DNA from: Dyadobacter bucti
GTDB lineage: Bacteria > Bacteroidota > Bacteroidia > Cytophagales > Spirosomataceae
NCBI RefSeq assembly: GCF_005869225.1
Contig: NZ_SWFP01000006.1
Span: 124,001-188,000, forward strand
Direction: 5' to 3'
DNA length: 64,000 bases
Below, piece by piece: positions 18,051 through 27,290 of this stretch. Within the stretch, counting starts at the first letter, position 1; each line of letters opens with the position of its first letter. The translations under genes were made by a program, and so were the position numbers. The notes under the pieces are model-generated. The model was not told the DNA's origin and did no database searches. It saw nothing but the letters and a program-made list of their open reading frames with translations.

Positions 18051-19142
18051 TTATGCCAGGTCGACAGTCCTTCCCGTGCGCACCGACTCATCGCAAGCAA
18101 ATGCGATCTGCAAACTGGTGACAGCATCCTGCAGGTGATCTGTCAGGTCCAGATCTTCGGTCACCGCTTTAAGAAAATAACGCTGCTCCCGGTTACATAG
18201 CTCCTGGTGATCCGGCTCGTCTTCCAGGTTGATCCAGGAATCTTCCTGTACGAACTCGCTGTTTTCGTTGAGTGCAGCATGGTGAACACGGATGGACTCG
18301 GTTTTGGTATGAGCTTCAACAGACGAAGATTTTCCCGACCCGCCGGCATCTTTCGCTACGATAGAAACGGATCCTTTCGGGCCGATCACATCTTTTACAA
18401 AAAATGCAGTTTCGCTGATCATCGGTCCCCAGCCTGCCTCATACCAGCCTACAGAACCATCTTCAAACCAGATCTGAAGCTGGCCGTAATTGTAATTTCC
18501 GGCAGGGATATCCTCAGTAAGACGTGCACCGATCGCATTGACGCGAAGTGGTTTCGAACGCGTCATCTGGCACATGACATCAATATAGTGAACACCGCAG
18601 TCTACGATCGGGCTCAGGCTTTTCATCAGGTTCCGGTGAACGCCCCACATATAGCCGTGGCTTTGCTGGTTGAGGTTCATCCGCATGACCAGCGGCTTGC
18701 CAAGATTTTGTGTTTCGGCTACGAAACGTTCCCATGAAGGGTGCACCCGCAAAATATATCCCACCACCACTTTTTTACCGGCCTTATTGGCTGCATCAAC
18801 AACCCGTTTTGCCCCCTCGACACTATCAGCAAGTGGCTTTTCTATAAACACATGCGCGCCGTGCTCCAACGCAAGAATTGCAAAATTTTCGTGCGTGTCG
18901 GGATAGGTCGAAATACATACGGCGTCGGGTTTGGTTTCTTTCAGTGCCGTTTCGTAATCGTTGAAAAGACTGTATCCTCCTCCCAGTTTTTCATTCAGAA
19001 CTTCTTTGCTTTTTCCTGTCGACACGATTCCGCAAATCTCGAAACCGTCAAGTAGCTGATAAGCAAATGCATGGGAAGCACCCATATTGCCACAACCTAC
19101 TACCAATACACGAAGTGGACTTTTACTTTCAAAAGATGACAT
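18051..19142 (-). CDS. Gfo/Idh/MocA family NAD(P)-dependent oxidoreductase
   Basis: A 363-residue cytoplasmic dehydrogenase. The Rossmann fingerprint is LRVLVVGCGNMGASHAFAY (residues about 10-28), followed by CISTYPDTH and the family lysine motif EHGAHVFIEKPLADS, in which the EKP lysine is catalytic. The C-terminal alpha/beta domain holds the conserved histidine region (VDCGVHYIDVM). The family oxidises or reduces sugar hydroxyls, inositols and related compounds. No signal peptide is present. The gene is separated from susC by a 746-bp regulatory region and is divergent from the DUF3857 pair. The substrate cannot be assigned. Confidence 0.9.
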   Translation of the reverse strand: MSSFESKSPLRVLVVGCGNMGASHAFAYQLLDGFEICGIVSTGKSKEVLNEKLGGGYSLFNDYETALKETKPDAVCISTYPDTHENFAILALEHGAHVFIEKPLADSVEGAKRVVDAANKAGKKVVVGYILRVHPSWERFVAETQNLGKPLVMRMNLNQQSHGYMWGVHRNLMKSLSPIVDCGVHYIDVMCQMTRSKPLRVNAIGARLTEDIPAGNYNYGQLQIWFEDGSVGWYEAGWGPMISETAFFVKDVIGPKGSVSIVAKDAGGSGKSSSVEAHTKTESIRVHHAALNENSEFVQEDSWINLEDEPDHQELCNREQRYFLKAVTEDLDLTDHLQDAVTSLQIAFACDESVRTGRTVDLA

Positions 19143-19359
19143 AATAAATGGATAATGTTAATGACTTAGGTTAGCGGGAACAGCTGATAACTGAACAAAG
19201 CCAGGAATGATTTCGTGTCAAAAATAGGGATTAAAATCCTTTTTCGCGGACAGGCCGATGTGAATGAAAAAAAAACTGGGATTGGTGATAGATAATTTTT
19301 GAAAATCAAAATATACCTGCCATTTATGCAGAACATTTGAACTCTCACCTAACAGTTAC

Positions 19360-21396
19360 ATGATCAGTTGTTTACTTCTTCGCAAACTGCTTTGCGCTGG
19401 CCGCGCTAAGTTTTCTATCCTCAGTTTTACCTTATTTATCTCTTTCAACATCCTCGCGCAGGAAGATTACAAACCCAAATTCGGGGTTATTGACAAAGAA
19501 TCGGTTGCTATGACCGCGTATCCAGCCGACAGCACGGCGGAGGCTGTGTTTCTCTATGACTTCGCCGAGGTGAAGTTCAGCTATGACTCACAAATGGGTA
19601 TTGTCATGACCAGGGAAAGCTGGGTCAGGATCAAAATACTTAAAGAATCGGCCCTGAGCAGTGCATCCGTTTCATTGCCCTTTTACGACAGCCAGCGCTA
19701 TGATAAGAAAGAATATATAGACAATATCAAGGGCTATACCTATAATATGGAGGGCGGTCAGGTAGTGGCTACTCCCCTGGACAAAAAGTCTGTAAAGCGG
19801 GAGAAGACCTCCGAATTTTACCTTGCGCAGAAGTTCAATCTGCCCAATGTTAAAAAAGGGTCGGTGATTGAATACGCTTATTCCATAACTACTCCGCTCA
19901 ATTATAAAGACAAGCCGGATGTCTGGAATTTTCAGGGACCTGTTCCCTTCAAATGGAGTGAATACCGTATCACCATTCCGTATTTTCTTGAATATAAAAT
20001 CACAATGGGCGGATACCTGCCGCTGTATATCAACGAGCGTAAGCAAGTTGATGTGACAATGGGACACAGCAAATACAACGGTCCCGCGCTTGCTTACCGT
20101 TTTGTAGTCAAAGATGCCCCGGCGTTTATGGACGAGCCGTTTATTACCACAAAAAGTGATTATTTGTCCAAAATCAGCTTTGAACTGGCCAGTATCGCTG
20201 TGTCCGGAGAAATGGTTAAGCGCTACTCTCAAACCTGGGAGCATGTGGACAGGACCCTGGATGAAATGCCCTGGTTTGGAGGGGAACTGCGGAAAGAGTC
20301 CTATCTCAAGGAAGTACGTGATAAAATAGCGGCAGAAACCCAGGACCCTGAAGTACGTATGAACAAGGCTTATGCTTTTGTACAAAACCACATGAAATGG
20401 AACGGTTACACGGGGATAGGGTCAAAGGAAGGCGTGCGCAAAGCCTATGACAATAAAAAAGGGAATGACAGTGACATCAATATTATGCTGGTAACCTTGC
20501 TCCGGGAGCTGGACCTGACGTGCGACCCGGTCATATTAAGTACCCGATCAAACGGGCGCATCATTCAGGAAATCCCGATGCTGGAAAGTTTCAACTATGT
20601 GATAGCACGGGTACAGATCGGCGAGAAGGAATATCTGCTTGATGCTACGCAGCCTAATGCCAAGCCGGGACTGCTGCCGGAACGTACGCTAAACGGTTAT
20701 GGAAGGCTGATCCCCAAAAAAGGTACGGGACGTTTTCTGGAAATTGTACCAAAGGATGCGCAAAACAAGCTGGAAATGATCAACGCCGAAATCAATCCGG
20801 AGGAGGGAACCGTAAAAGGTAACTACAGCATTTCATACGGAGGTTATGAGGCGCTGCGCTGGCGTGATAAATATACCGGGGAACCGGAAAGTGCCTTTCA
20901 CACTGATCTTAAAAAGCAGGTCCCTGAGTGGCAGGTGAAAAATATTGCTGGCAAAAACAAAGCGGATGACCTCCAGTCGGCGGTAAACGTGAGTTGTGAA
21001 TTTGAGATAGAAAGTGAAAGCTCTTCTCCCGACATTTTGTATTTCAATCCCGTGCTTGCCGGACGGTGGGCAAGTAATCCGCTGAAATCCAAAGACCGGA
21101 TTTATCCGCTCGACCTGACAACAAGTATTTCCGCTTCCTACATCGGGAGTTTTGTGCTGCCCACCGGGTATGTTTTGGAAGAAATACCAAAAGCCGAGAT
21201 TCTGACGCTGCCTGACAAAGCCGGTAAATTTGCATATCAGGTGAGGCAGACGGGCAACACGATCCAGGTAAACAGCTCAATTCTCGTCTCCAAAACCCGG
21301 TTTACGCCGGAAGAATATTTGGATCTTAAAGAGTTTTTTGAACGTGTGGTGCAAAGACATTCCCAGCCGCTCGTGATCAAGAAAAAAAACAATTAA
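19360..21396 (+). CDS. DUF3857 protein with degenerate transglutaminase-like domain
   Basis: A 678-residue secreted protein with a signal peptide ending near FNILAQ. The N-terminal half is a DUF3857 domain (VKFSYDSQMGIVMTRESWVR to about residue 250) and the middle a transglutaminase-like core. The catalytic cysteine position of the core reads GNDSDIN (Ser371) and the catalytic histidine position FNYVIA (Tyr413); only the acidic residue of LLDATQ is kept. The next gene has Cys and His at these places, so this copy is likely a pseudoenzyme. A C-terminal DUF3858-type region follows. The two genes are 15 bp apart and probably cotranscribed. The role, perhaps peptide or cell-wall binding in the periplasm, is unknown. 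Confidence 0.82.
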   Translation: MISCLLLRKLLCAGRAKFSILSFTLFISFNILAQEDYKPKFGVIDKESVAMTAYPADSTAEAVFLYDFAEVKFSYDSQMGIVMTRESWVRIKILKESALSSASVSLPFYDSQRYDKKEYIDNIKGYTYNMEGGQVVATPLDKKSVKREKTSEFYLAQKFNLPNVKKGSVIEYAYSITTPLNYKDKPDVWNFQGPVPFKWSEYRITIPYFLEYKITMGGYLPLYINERKQVDVTMGHSKYNGPALAYRFVVKDAPAFMDEPFITTKSDYLSKISFELASIAVSGEMVKRYSQTWEHVDRTLDEMPWFGGELRKESYLKEVRDKIAAETQDPEVRMNKAYAFVQNHMKWNGYTGIGSKEGVRKAYDNKKGNDSDINIMLVTLLRELDLTCDPVILSTRSNGRIIQEIPMLESFNYVIARVQIGEKEYLLDATQPNAKPGLLPERTLNGYGRLIPKKGTGRFLEIVPKDAQNKLEMINAEINPEEGTVKGNYSISYGGYEALRWRDKYTGEPESAFHTDLKKQVPEWQVKNIAGKNKADDLQSAVNVSCEFEIESESSSPDILYFNPVLAGRWASNPLKSKDRIYPLDLTTSISASYIGSFVLPTGYVLEEIPKAEILTLPDKAGKFAYQVRQTGNTIQVNSSILVSKTRFTPEEYLDLKEFFERVVQRHSQPLVIKKKNN

Positions 21397-21411
21397 TTTA
21401 CCTCCTTCATC

Positions 21412-23352
21412 ATGCAAATTATCAGACTATCCCGTCAGTGGCTACTACTGCTGCTATGTACAACCGGTTCATCAGCTATTTTCGGACAGGCCGATTTTAA
21501 TGTCGGCAAAATCCCTCCCTCTCTGCTAACCGATGCCAATGCTGTGGTGAGGCTGGACGAAACCATTTGGGAGATAACTTCCAAAAGTGAAGGGCGTCGC
21601 CGCAGCCGGTCGGTGGTAACGGTATTCAATGAAAAAGGTGAAGAAGAACACGGGCGGCTGATGGTGAGCTATGATAAGTTTACGAAGATCATGGATATCG
21701 GCGGAAATCTCTATGACGCAACAGGGAAGCTGGTGAAGAAGTTGAAAAATGCCGATATACAAGATTACGGATATGGTTCAGGCGGTGATGAAATTACAGA
21801 TGCGCGGATAAAAGTTGCCGATTTTGGCAAAAAGAGTTATGCCTATCCTTATACCATAGAATATTCCTATGAGGTAAGGAGCAGGAACATGATGTTTTAT
21901 CCAAAATGGCTTCCGGTAGCCGACGAGAATTCGGCGGTTGAGCTTTCTGTTTACAAAATTAAGGCTCCGGCAGGTTTTGAATTCAGATATAAAGAATACA
22001 ACGGCGTGTCTCCGGTGACTAAATCAAAAGACACAGATGGTGCCGACCTCTACCAGTGGACCATTGAAAATTATGCGGCAAGTAAAAAAAGTGATGCTTA
22101 TCCGTTACCGCTGATAGATCATTCGCCCATGGTGATGGCTGCGCCTGCGGATTTCGAGATACAGGATTACAAAGGGAATTTCAGGAGCTGGGAAGACCTG
22201 AGTAAGTTTTACTATACTCTGAATGCCGGGCGCGATATGCTTCCCCCGGCTACTATCGCAGAAGTTAATGCCGTGATCAAAGATGCGAAATCGGACCGGG
22301 AGAAAGTACAGCTGATATATAAATGGATGCAGGGACGGTCGCGGTACGTAAGTATCCAGCTCGGCATCGGAGGCTGGCAGACGATCGATGCAGCTACGGT
22401 GGCCAGCAAAGGGTATGGAGACTGCAAGGCGCTGACAAACTTTACGCTGGCTGCATTGAAACAGGCGGGTATCACCTCTTACGCGGCGCTGATCAGGGCC
22501 GGCGAAGAAGAAAAGATGAAGTCTGATTTTCCGAGCAGCCAGTTCAACCACGTAATTGCCTGTGCGATAGTTGCCAAAGATACTATCTGGCTTGAATGCA
22601 CCAGCCAGATTACCCGGCCCAATTTTATGGGCACTTTCACGGGCGGCCGCTATGCGCTGCTGGTGATGCCGGAAGGAGGCAAGCTGGTATCGACACCCGA
22701 CTACAAGGCTCAGCAAAATATAAGGAACAGCCGAGCCAATGTGAACCTGGAAGAAGGAGGTAACGGACAGGTGGAAGTTCAGGTGCTATATACAGGCTTG
22801 CAGCAGGAATCCCGAAAAAACCTGATGCATAGCGGAAACAAAGAGGAGCAAAAAAAATGGTTGCTGAATCATATCAATCTGCCCAGTCTGGAGTTGGAGC
22901 GTTTTGAGTTAATGGAAGGACCGGAGCAGGAACCGACCATTACCGAAAAACTAAGTTTGAACGTCCGCAATTGTGCAACAAAAACAGGGACAAGGCTGTT
23001 TGTAAAGCCAAGCCTGCTCTCCCGTCCGTTTGAGTTACCCGAAGCTACCGAACGTTCCGCAGACTTTTATCTGCCGGTTTCTGACTACAATTTCACTGAC
23101 CTGGACACTGTTTCCTATGTGATACCGACTATTTACAAACTGGAAACTTCGTTACCTTCCTATCAAGTGACCTCTGTTTTTGGTACCTATGAATCAAAAA
23201 CCAGCTTTGAGAACAGCAAACTCGTATGTTCAAGAAAAGTAATACTGAACGGAGGCCGCTACCCGTCTAAGGATTTCCCTGCCTGGATTGATTTTCTCAA
23301 AAAAATAAGAAAGGCAGACCGTGCGCAAGTTGTTTTTGTAGAAAACAAATGA
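21412..23352 (+). CDS. DUF3857 and transglutaminase-like domain protein
   Basis: A 646-residue secreted protein with a signal peptide ending near AIFGQ. It has the same order as its upstream neighbour: DUF3857 (about 40-270), transglutaminase-like core (about 280-420) and a C-terminal beta domain. Here the core looks competent: GYGDCKALTN with Cys338, FNHVIA with His380, and an acidic residue in WLECTSQ (Glu395, where Asp is more usual). Such domains may cleave or crosslink peptides in the periplasm, but no substrate is known. It overlaps no other gene and is followed by the hydroxyproline operon after about 120 bp. Confidence 0.85.
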   Translation: MQIIRLSRQWLLLLLCTTGSSAIFGQADFNVGKIPPSLLTDANAVVRLDETIWEITSKSEGRRRSRSVVTVFNEKGEEEHGRLMVSYDKFTKIMDIGGNLYDATGKLVKKLKNADIQDYGYGSGGDEITDARIKVADFGKKSYAYPYTIEYSYEVRSRNMMFYPKWLPVADENSAVELSVYKIKAPAGFEFRYKEYNGVSPVTKSKDTDGADLYQWTIENYAASKKSDAYPLPLIDHSPMVMAAPADFEIQDYKGNFRSWEDLSKFYYTLNAGRDMLPPATIAEVNAVIKDAKSDREKVQLIYKWMQGRSRYVSIQLGIGGWQTIDAATVASKGYGDCKALTNFTLAALKQAGITSYAALIRAGEEEKMKSDFPSSQFNHVIACAIVAKDTIWLECTSQITRPNFMGTFTGGRYALLVMPEGGKLVSTPDYKAQQNIRNSRANVNLEEGGNGQVEVQVLYTGLQQESRKNLMHSGNKEEQKKWLLNHINLPSLELERFELMEGPEQEPTITEKLSLNVRNCATKTGTRLFVKPSLLSRPFELPEATERSADFYLPVSDYNFTDLDTVSYVIPTIYKLETSLPSYQVTSVFGTYESKTSFENSKLVCSRKVILNGGRYPSKDFPAWIDFLKKIRKADRAQVVFVENK

Positions 23353-23404
23353 TGGGGATTCTTTTTAGTTAAAATCTGTAAACTATCGATCAAAACGCGA
23401 CCTG

Positions 23405-23432
23405 TTGTTGGGTAGCGGATTATTTATCTTTG
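23405..23432 (+). promoter_or_regulatory. promoter of the hydroxyproline catabolic genes
   Basis: TATCTTTG at 23425-23432 matches the Bacteroidota -7 element, and TTG at 23405-23407 lies 17 bases upstream, a little short of the usual 19-20. It is 38 bp before the start of the first pathway gene. Confidence 0.5.
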
Positions 23433-23469
23433 ACCAAAATCAGATATCACTTACTAAAATATAATCGGC

Positions 23470-24402
23470 ATGATGAACAAGGAATCTTGGCAGGGTATTT
23501 TCCCTGCATTGGTTACGCCTTTCAAATCGGATGACACCATTGATTTTGAGCTTTTTCGTAACAACCTGGAAGCTCAGATCGAAGCAGGAGTAACTGGTGC
23601 CATAGTGGCGGGTTCATTGGGCGAGGCTAGTACACTGACCAGATCCGAGAAAGTGGAGCTGGTGAAATTCACAAAAGGTTTTGTTCCAGAAAATTTCCCT
23701 GTGGTTTTGTGTATTGCAGAACAGTCTACCAATGAGGCAGTTAGTATAGCCCGGGAAGCTGAATCTATCGGAGCCGACGGATTGATGGTTTTGCCGCCGA
23801 TGCGTTACAAGGCCGATGACCGCGAAACTGTAATGTATTTTAAAACCATTGCGGAGAACACGGCTTTACCATTGATGATCTATAACAATCCGGTCGACTA
23901 TAAAATTGAAGTCACCCTGGATATGTTTGAAGAACTGGCTGCTGTTCCAAACATTCACGCGATCAAGGAATCCACCCGCGACGTCAGCAATGTTACCCGC
24001 ATATTCAACCGCTTTGGCGACCGGTTCAAGGTATTTTGTGGCGTGGATACACTGATCATGGAAGAAGTAATGCTGGGTGCCGATGGCGTCGTGGGTGGCC
24101 TGGTTGATGCATTTCCAAAAGAAACCGTGGCCATTTTTAATCTGGTAAAAGCAGGATTTTATAAAGAGGCTCTGCGTATTTACCGCTGGTACTTACCTCT
24201 CCTGGAACTGGACATTCACCCCAAATTGGTCCAGAACATCAAACTGGCTGCGGCAAAAACAGGTATTGGCTCCGAATATGTGCGTGCACCCAGACTATTG
24301 TTGGAAGGTGCGGAAAGGGAAAAGGTACTGACGATCATCGATCAGGCAATTGAAACACAGCCTGCCCTGCCGGATTATCTCAATCTGACATCTTTGGCAT
24401 AA
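23470..24402 (+). CDS. DapA-family lyase, probable 1-pyrroline-4-hydroxy-2-carboxylate deaminase
   Basis: A 310-residue (beta/alpha)8 class I aldolase-like protein. The Schiff-base lysine is in IHAIKESTRD, the catalytic tyrosine in MIYNNPVDY, and the phosphate/carboxylate loop is replaced by AGSLGEASTL near residue 48. Family members include dihydrodipicolinate synthase, N-acetylneuraminate lyase and the hydroxyproline-pathway deaminase (LhpC type). The last is favoured because the next three genes supply the epimerase, the D-hydroxyproline dehydrogenase and the 2-oxoglutarate semialdehyde dehydrogenase. The reaction would turn pyrroline-4-hydroxy-2-carboxylate into 2-oxoglutarate semialdehyde and ammonia. 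A terminator follows, so the gene may be partly uncoupled from the rest. Confidence 0.88.
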   Translation: MMNKESWQGIFPALVTPFKSDDTIDFELFRNNLEAQIEAGVTGAIVAGSLGEASTLTRSEKVELVKFTKGFVPENFPVVLCIAEQSTNEAVSIAREAESIGADGLMVLPPMRYKADDRETVMYFKTIAENTALPLMIYNNPVDYKIEVTLDMFEELAAVPNIHAIKESTRDVSNVTRIFNRFGDRFKVFCGVDTLIMEEVMLGADGVVGGLVDAFPKETVAIFNLVKAGFYKEALRIYRWYLPLLELDIHPKLVQNIKLAAAKTGIGSEYVRAPRLLLEGAEREKVLTIIDQAIETQPALPDYLNLTSLA

Positions 24403-24435
24403 TCCGGAGAAATTATGTTTTGCTATATTCTTTTC

Positions 24436-24461
24436 AAAAAGGCTCCCACGGGGCCTTTTTT
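24436..24461 (+). terminator. intrinsic terminator
   Basis: AAAAAGGCTCC, loop CAC and GGGGCCTTTTT form an 11-bp stem (one G-T pair), with a T run ending at 24461. It follows the DapA-family gene by 33 bp. Confidence 0.8.
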
Positions 24462-24572
24462 GCAAGGTACTGGCGAAGAGAAAACATTTATTATCGCTGC
24501 ATCACCAGAATTAAATAGAATCCGATGCTGTTAAAATGAAGAAGCTAAGCGTAAAAGCAAAAAAAATTAAAC

Positions 24573-26045
24573 ATGAGTATTTCGATAGAAGAGTTGAATA
24601 ACATATTGGAAAAGGCTGAAAACGCTTTTTTAACGATTGGCAAGTTCAGTATTCAGAAAAGAGTGTCACTGATGAGAACGGTAGCCGAAGAAATTGAAGC
24701 CCTCGGCCCCGAGCTGATACAGGCTGCAAAAAGGGAATCTAATTTACCGGAAGGACGGTTGACGGGAGAAAAAGCAAGGACTGTATTCCAGTGGAGAAGC
24801 TATGCAGACGCATTGGAAAATGGTTCTCCGCTGGATGCGAGTATCGATACCGCCAATTCAGAACGCACGCCTCCGAAACCTGATATCAGAAAGACGCACG
24901 TCGCTTTGGGGCCGGTAGCGGTTTTTGGTGCGAGTAATTTCCCTTTTGCGTTTTCAACGGCGGGAGGGGATACAGCCAGTGCAATTGCCGCAGGCTGTCC
25001 GGTAGTACTGAAAGCCCACCCCGGGCATCCGGAAACTTCGCTGATCATGGCCGGCGCGATCATGACCGCGGTAGCAAAAAGTGGGTTTCCCGAAGGTACG
25101 TTCTCTCATGTTGAACTTGGGTCCATTGAAGATGCCCAGTACCTGGTAAGTCACCCGGTTATCAAAGCAGTCGGTTTTACCGGCTCAAACCGCGCGGGGA
25201 TCGCTTTGGTAGAGGTCGCTGCAAAACGAAAAGAACCGATACCGGTTTTTGCGGAAATGGGTAGTATCAATCCTGTTTTTCTATTTTCGGGTAAACTGAA
25301 TGCATCGGCTTCTGAAGTAGCCGCTCAATATGTAGGTTCGCTCACGCTGGGTGTAGGCCAGTTTTGCACCAATCCGGGACTCATCATTGCAAGGGACAGT
25401 CCTGCCCTGAGTATTTTTACTCAAACTTTGGAGGACGAAATCGCGAAAGTGGTACCAGCATCGATGCTGAATCCGGGCATTGCAAAAGCTTATTCCGGCA
25501 ACCGTGAAAAACTGGTTTCCCAATCAGGAGTTGCAGTTCTTGCGGCAGTAGAGGAAGTGGAAGAAGGGCAGGGAGGAGCTACGGTTGCTATTGTTTCAGG
25601 CTCCGAATTCCTGACAAATGATGCTTTGCAGGAAGAAGTTTTCGGGCCGTTTGCGTTGATCGTAAAATGCAAAAATGAAGATGAAATATTTGCTGTTACG
25701 TCAAAGTTGCACGGACAGCTTACAGCCACGCTTCTAGCGACGGTCGATGATGTTGCCGGGAATCAAGATCTGATTGAGGTAATTCAAAGTAAATGCGGCA
25801 GGATTATTTTCAATAATTTCCCTACCGGCGTAGAGGTTTGCAAATCGATGCACCACGGCGGGCCATTTCCGTCGTCCAGCAATAGCCAGTTCACGTCCGT
25901 TGGGTCCGATGCGATCAAACGTTTTGTAAGACCATTGAGCTTTCAGAACTGGCCCGATGAATTCCTGCCCGAAGAACTGAAAAATGCCAACCCGCTGAAT
26001 ATCTGCCGGACGGTGGATAATGTGTTGACGAAAGAAGCGGTTTAA
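24573..26045 (+). CDS. 2-oxoglutarate semialdehyde (2,5-dioxovalerate) dehydrogenase
   Basis: A 490-residue NAD(P)+-dependent aldehyde dehydrogenase. The catalytic cysteine lies in GVGQFCTNPGL, the form typical of 2-oxoglutarate semialdehyde dehydrogenases, and the general base glutamate in PVFAEMGSINP. The cofactor motif GFTGSNRAG is also present. It oxidises 2-oxoglutarate semialdehyde to 2-oxoglutarate in the cytoplasm, the last step of hydroxyproline, glucarate and L-arabinose oxidation; the neighbours favour hydroxyproline. It begins after a terminator and a 170-bp gap, so it may have its own promoter. Confidence 0.92.
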   Translation: MSISIEELNNILEKAENAFLTIGKFSIQKRVSLMRTVAEEIEALGPELIQAAKRESNLPEGRLTGEKARTVFQWRSYADALENGSPLDASIDTANSERTPPKPDIRKTHVALGPVAVFGASNFPFAFSTAGGDTASAIAAGCPVVLKAHPGHPETSLIMAGAIMTAVAKSGFPEGTFSHVELGSIEDAQYLVSHPVIKAVGFTGSNRAGIALVEVAAKRKEPIPVFAEMGSINPVFLFSGKLNASASEVAAQYVGSLTLGVGQFCTNPGLIIARDSPALSIFTQTLEDEIAKVVPASMLNPGIAKAYSGNREKLVSQSGVAVLAAVEEVEEGQGGATVAIVSGSEFLTNDALQEEVFGPFALIVKCKNEDEIFAVTSKLHGQLTATLLATVDDVAGNQDLIEVIQSKCGRIIFNNFPTGVEVCKSMHHGGPFPSSSNSQFTSVGSDAIKRFVRPLSFQNWPDEFLPEELKNANPLNICRTVDNVLTKEAV

Positions 26046-26050
26046 CTGCG

Positions 26051-26179
26051 GGCCGGCGGTTATCAGCTTTCGGCCGTCTGCAATTAACGAAGGCCCTTGC
26101 GCCGCAACCTAGACATCTCATGACTATTTAAACAGAATCAATTTCATTAACCGGCTTAAAAGGCCGAAAGCCGACAGCC
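26051..26179. repeat. intergenic GCCGAAAGC repeat copies
   Basis: The 140-bp gap before the epimerase gene holds two related words, the first inverted: GGCCGAAAGCTGATAACCGC (reverse strand, ending near 26075) and AGGCCGAAAGCCGACAGCC (26161-26179). A third copy occurs at 27260-27284 beyond the epimerase gene. Confidence 0.5.
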
Positions 26180-26185
26180 CCCAAC

Positions 26186-27187
26186 ATGCGTAAGACTTTT
26201 TTTTGCATCGATGCCCATACCTGTGGAAATCCTGTACGCGTAGTGGCCGGAGGCGGACCGCTGCTTCATGGTAACAGCATGATGGAACGCCGCCTCCACT
26301 TCCTGAAAGAATTTGACTGGATCCGGAAAGGCCTGATGTTTGAGCCGCGCGGACATGATATGATGAGCGGGAGCATACTGTATCCCCCCATTGATCCCGC
26401 CAACGATATCGGAGTACTTTATATTGAGACCAGTGGCTGTCTGCCTATGTGCGGTCATGGTACAATAGGGACTGTCACGATTGCCATAGAAGAAGGATTG
26501 GTAACGCCAAAAGTTCCGGGTAAACTAAGGCTCGAGACGCCAGCCGGGCTTGTCCTGGTTGAATATGTGCAGGAAGGTAAGAAGGTGAAATCGGTAAAGC
26601 TGATCAATATCAAATCATTTCTGGCAGCGGAAAACCTGACAGTCGAATGCCCGGATCTTGGAATTTTAACGGTAGATGTGTCCTATGGAGGCAATTTTTA
26701 TGCAATTGTAGACCCTCAGGAGAATTTCAAAGGGATCGAAAACTATACTGCCGACCAGCTGATCAGCTGGAGCCGTGCCTGCCGGCAACGTATGAATGAA
26801 CAATATCAATTTATACACCCTGAAAACGAGCATATCAGGGGGCTCAGCCATTTCCTTTGGACAGGCGCGGTTCTCGACACGACGTCGACGGCCCGAAACG
26901 CGGTTTTTTATGGAGACAAAGCCATTGACAGATCCCCTTGCGGAACGGGAACATCAGCAAGGATGGCACAATGGCATGCAAAAGGAAAGCTTAAAAAGGG
27001 TGATAAGTTTATTCATGAAAGCATCATCGGATCCAAGTTCACAGGAACTGTGGAGGAAGAGGTGTCGATAGGAGATAAACCTGCCATTGTCCCGGGTATA
27101 GAAGGTTGGGCTGTGGTAACGGGTTATAATACAATTTTCATCGATGACGAGGAAGATCCTTATGCATTTGGGTTTCAGGTGATATAG
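26186..27187 (+). CDS. 4-hydroxyproline epimerase
   Basis: A 333-residue proline-racemase-family enzyme with both catalytic cysteines: Cys89 in MCGHGTIG and Cys252 in DRSPCGTGTSARMA. The substrate loop DAHTCGNPVRVV is present at the N-terminus. The MCGHG form rather than MCGHN favours 4-hydroxyproline epimerase over proline racemase. It converts trans-4-hydroxy-L-proline to cis-4-hydroxy-D-proline without a cofactor in the cytoplasm. It lies between the semialdehyde dehydrogenase and the FAD dehydrogenase that would use its product. Repeats of a GCCGAAAGC type flank it on both sides. Confidence 0.92.
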   Translation: MRKTFFCIDAHTCGNPVRVVAGGGPLLHGNSMMERRLHFLKEFDWIRKGLMFEPRGHDMMSGSILYPPIDPANDIGVLYIETSGCLPMCGHGTIGTVTIAIEEGLVTPKVPGKLRLETPAGLVLVEYVQEGKKVKSVKLINIKSFLAAENLTVECPDLGILTVDVSYGGNFYAIVDPQENFKGIENYTADQLISWSRACRQRMNEQYQFIHPENEHIRGLSHFLWTGAVLDTTSTARNAVFYGDKAIDRSPCGTGTSARMAQWHAKGKLKKGDKFIHESIIGSKFTGTVEEEVSIGDKPAIVPGIEGWAVVTGYNTIFIDDEEDPYAFGFQVI

Positions 27188-27259
27188 GACTTTCGGCTTT
27201 TTGTTTGTGAGCAACTGCCTGGGTTGAGGTGTTAAAAAATATTTTTCAAAAAAGCCGGT

Positions 27260-27284
27260 AGCTGAAAGCCGATGGCCGGCAGCC
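27260..27284 (+). repeat. GCCGAAAGC-type intergenic repeat, third copy
   Basis: AGCTGAAAGCCGATGGCCGG and the next bases repeat the word found before the epimerase gene, and CTTTCGGCTTTTT at 27191-27203 is an inverted partner. These sit in the 103-bp gap before the FAD oxidoreductase gene. Confidence 0.45.
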
Positions 27285-27290
27285 AAAAAT

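Noticed and set aside
19672..20391. Antisense frame of 239 codons within the first DUF3857 gene
   Set aside because: The sense strand encodes a full domain protein; the antisense product looks like no known family.
22105..22716. Antisense frame of 203 codons in the second DUF3857 gene
   Set aside because: It lies opposite the transglutaminase core, whose catalytic residues are conserved on the plus strand.
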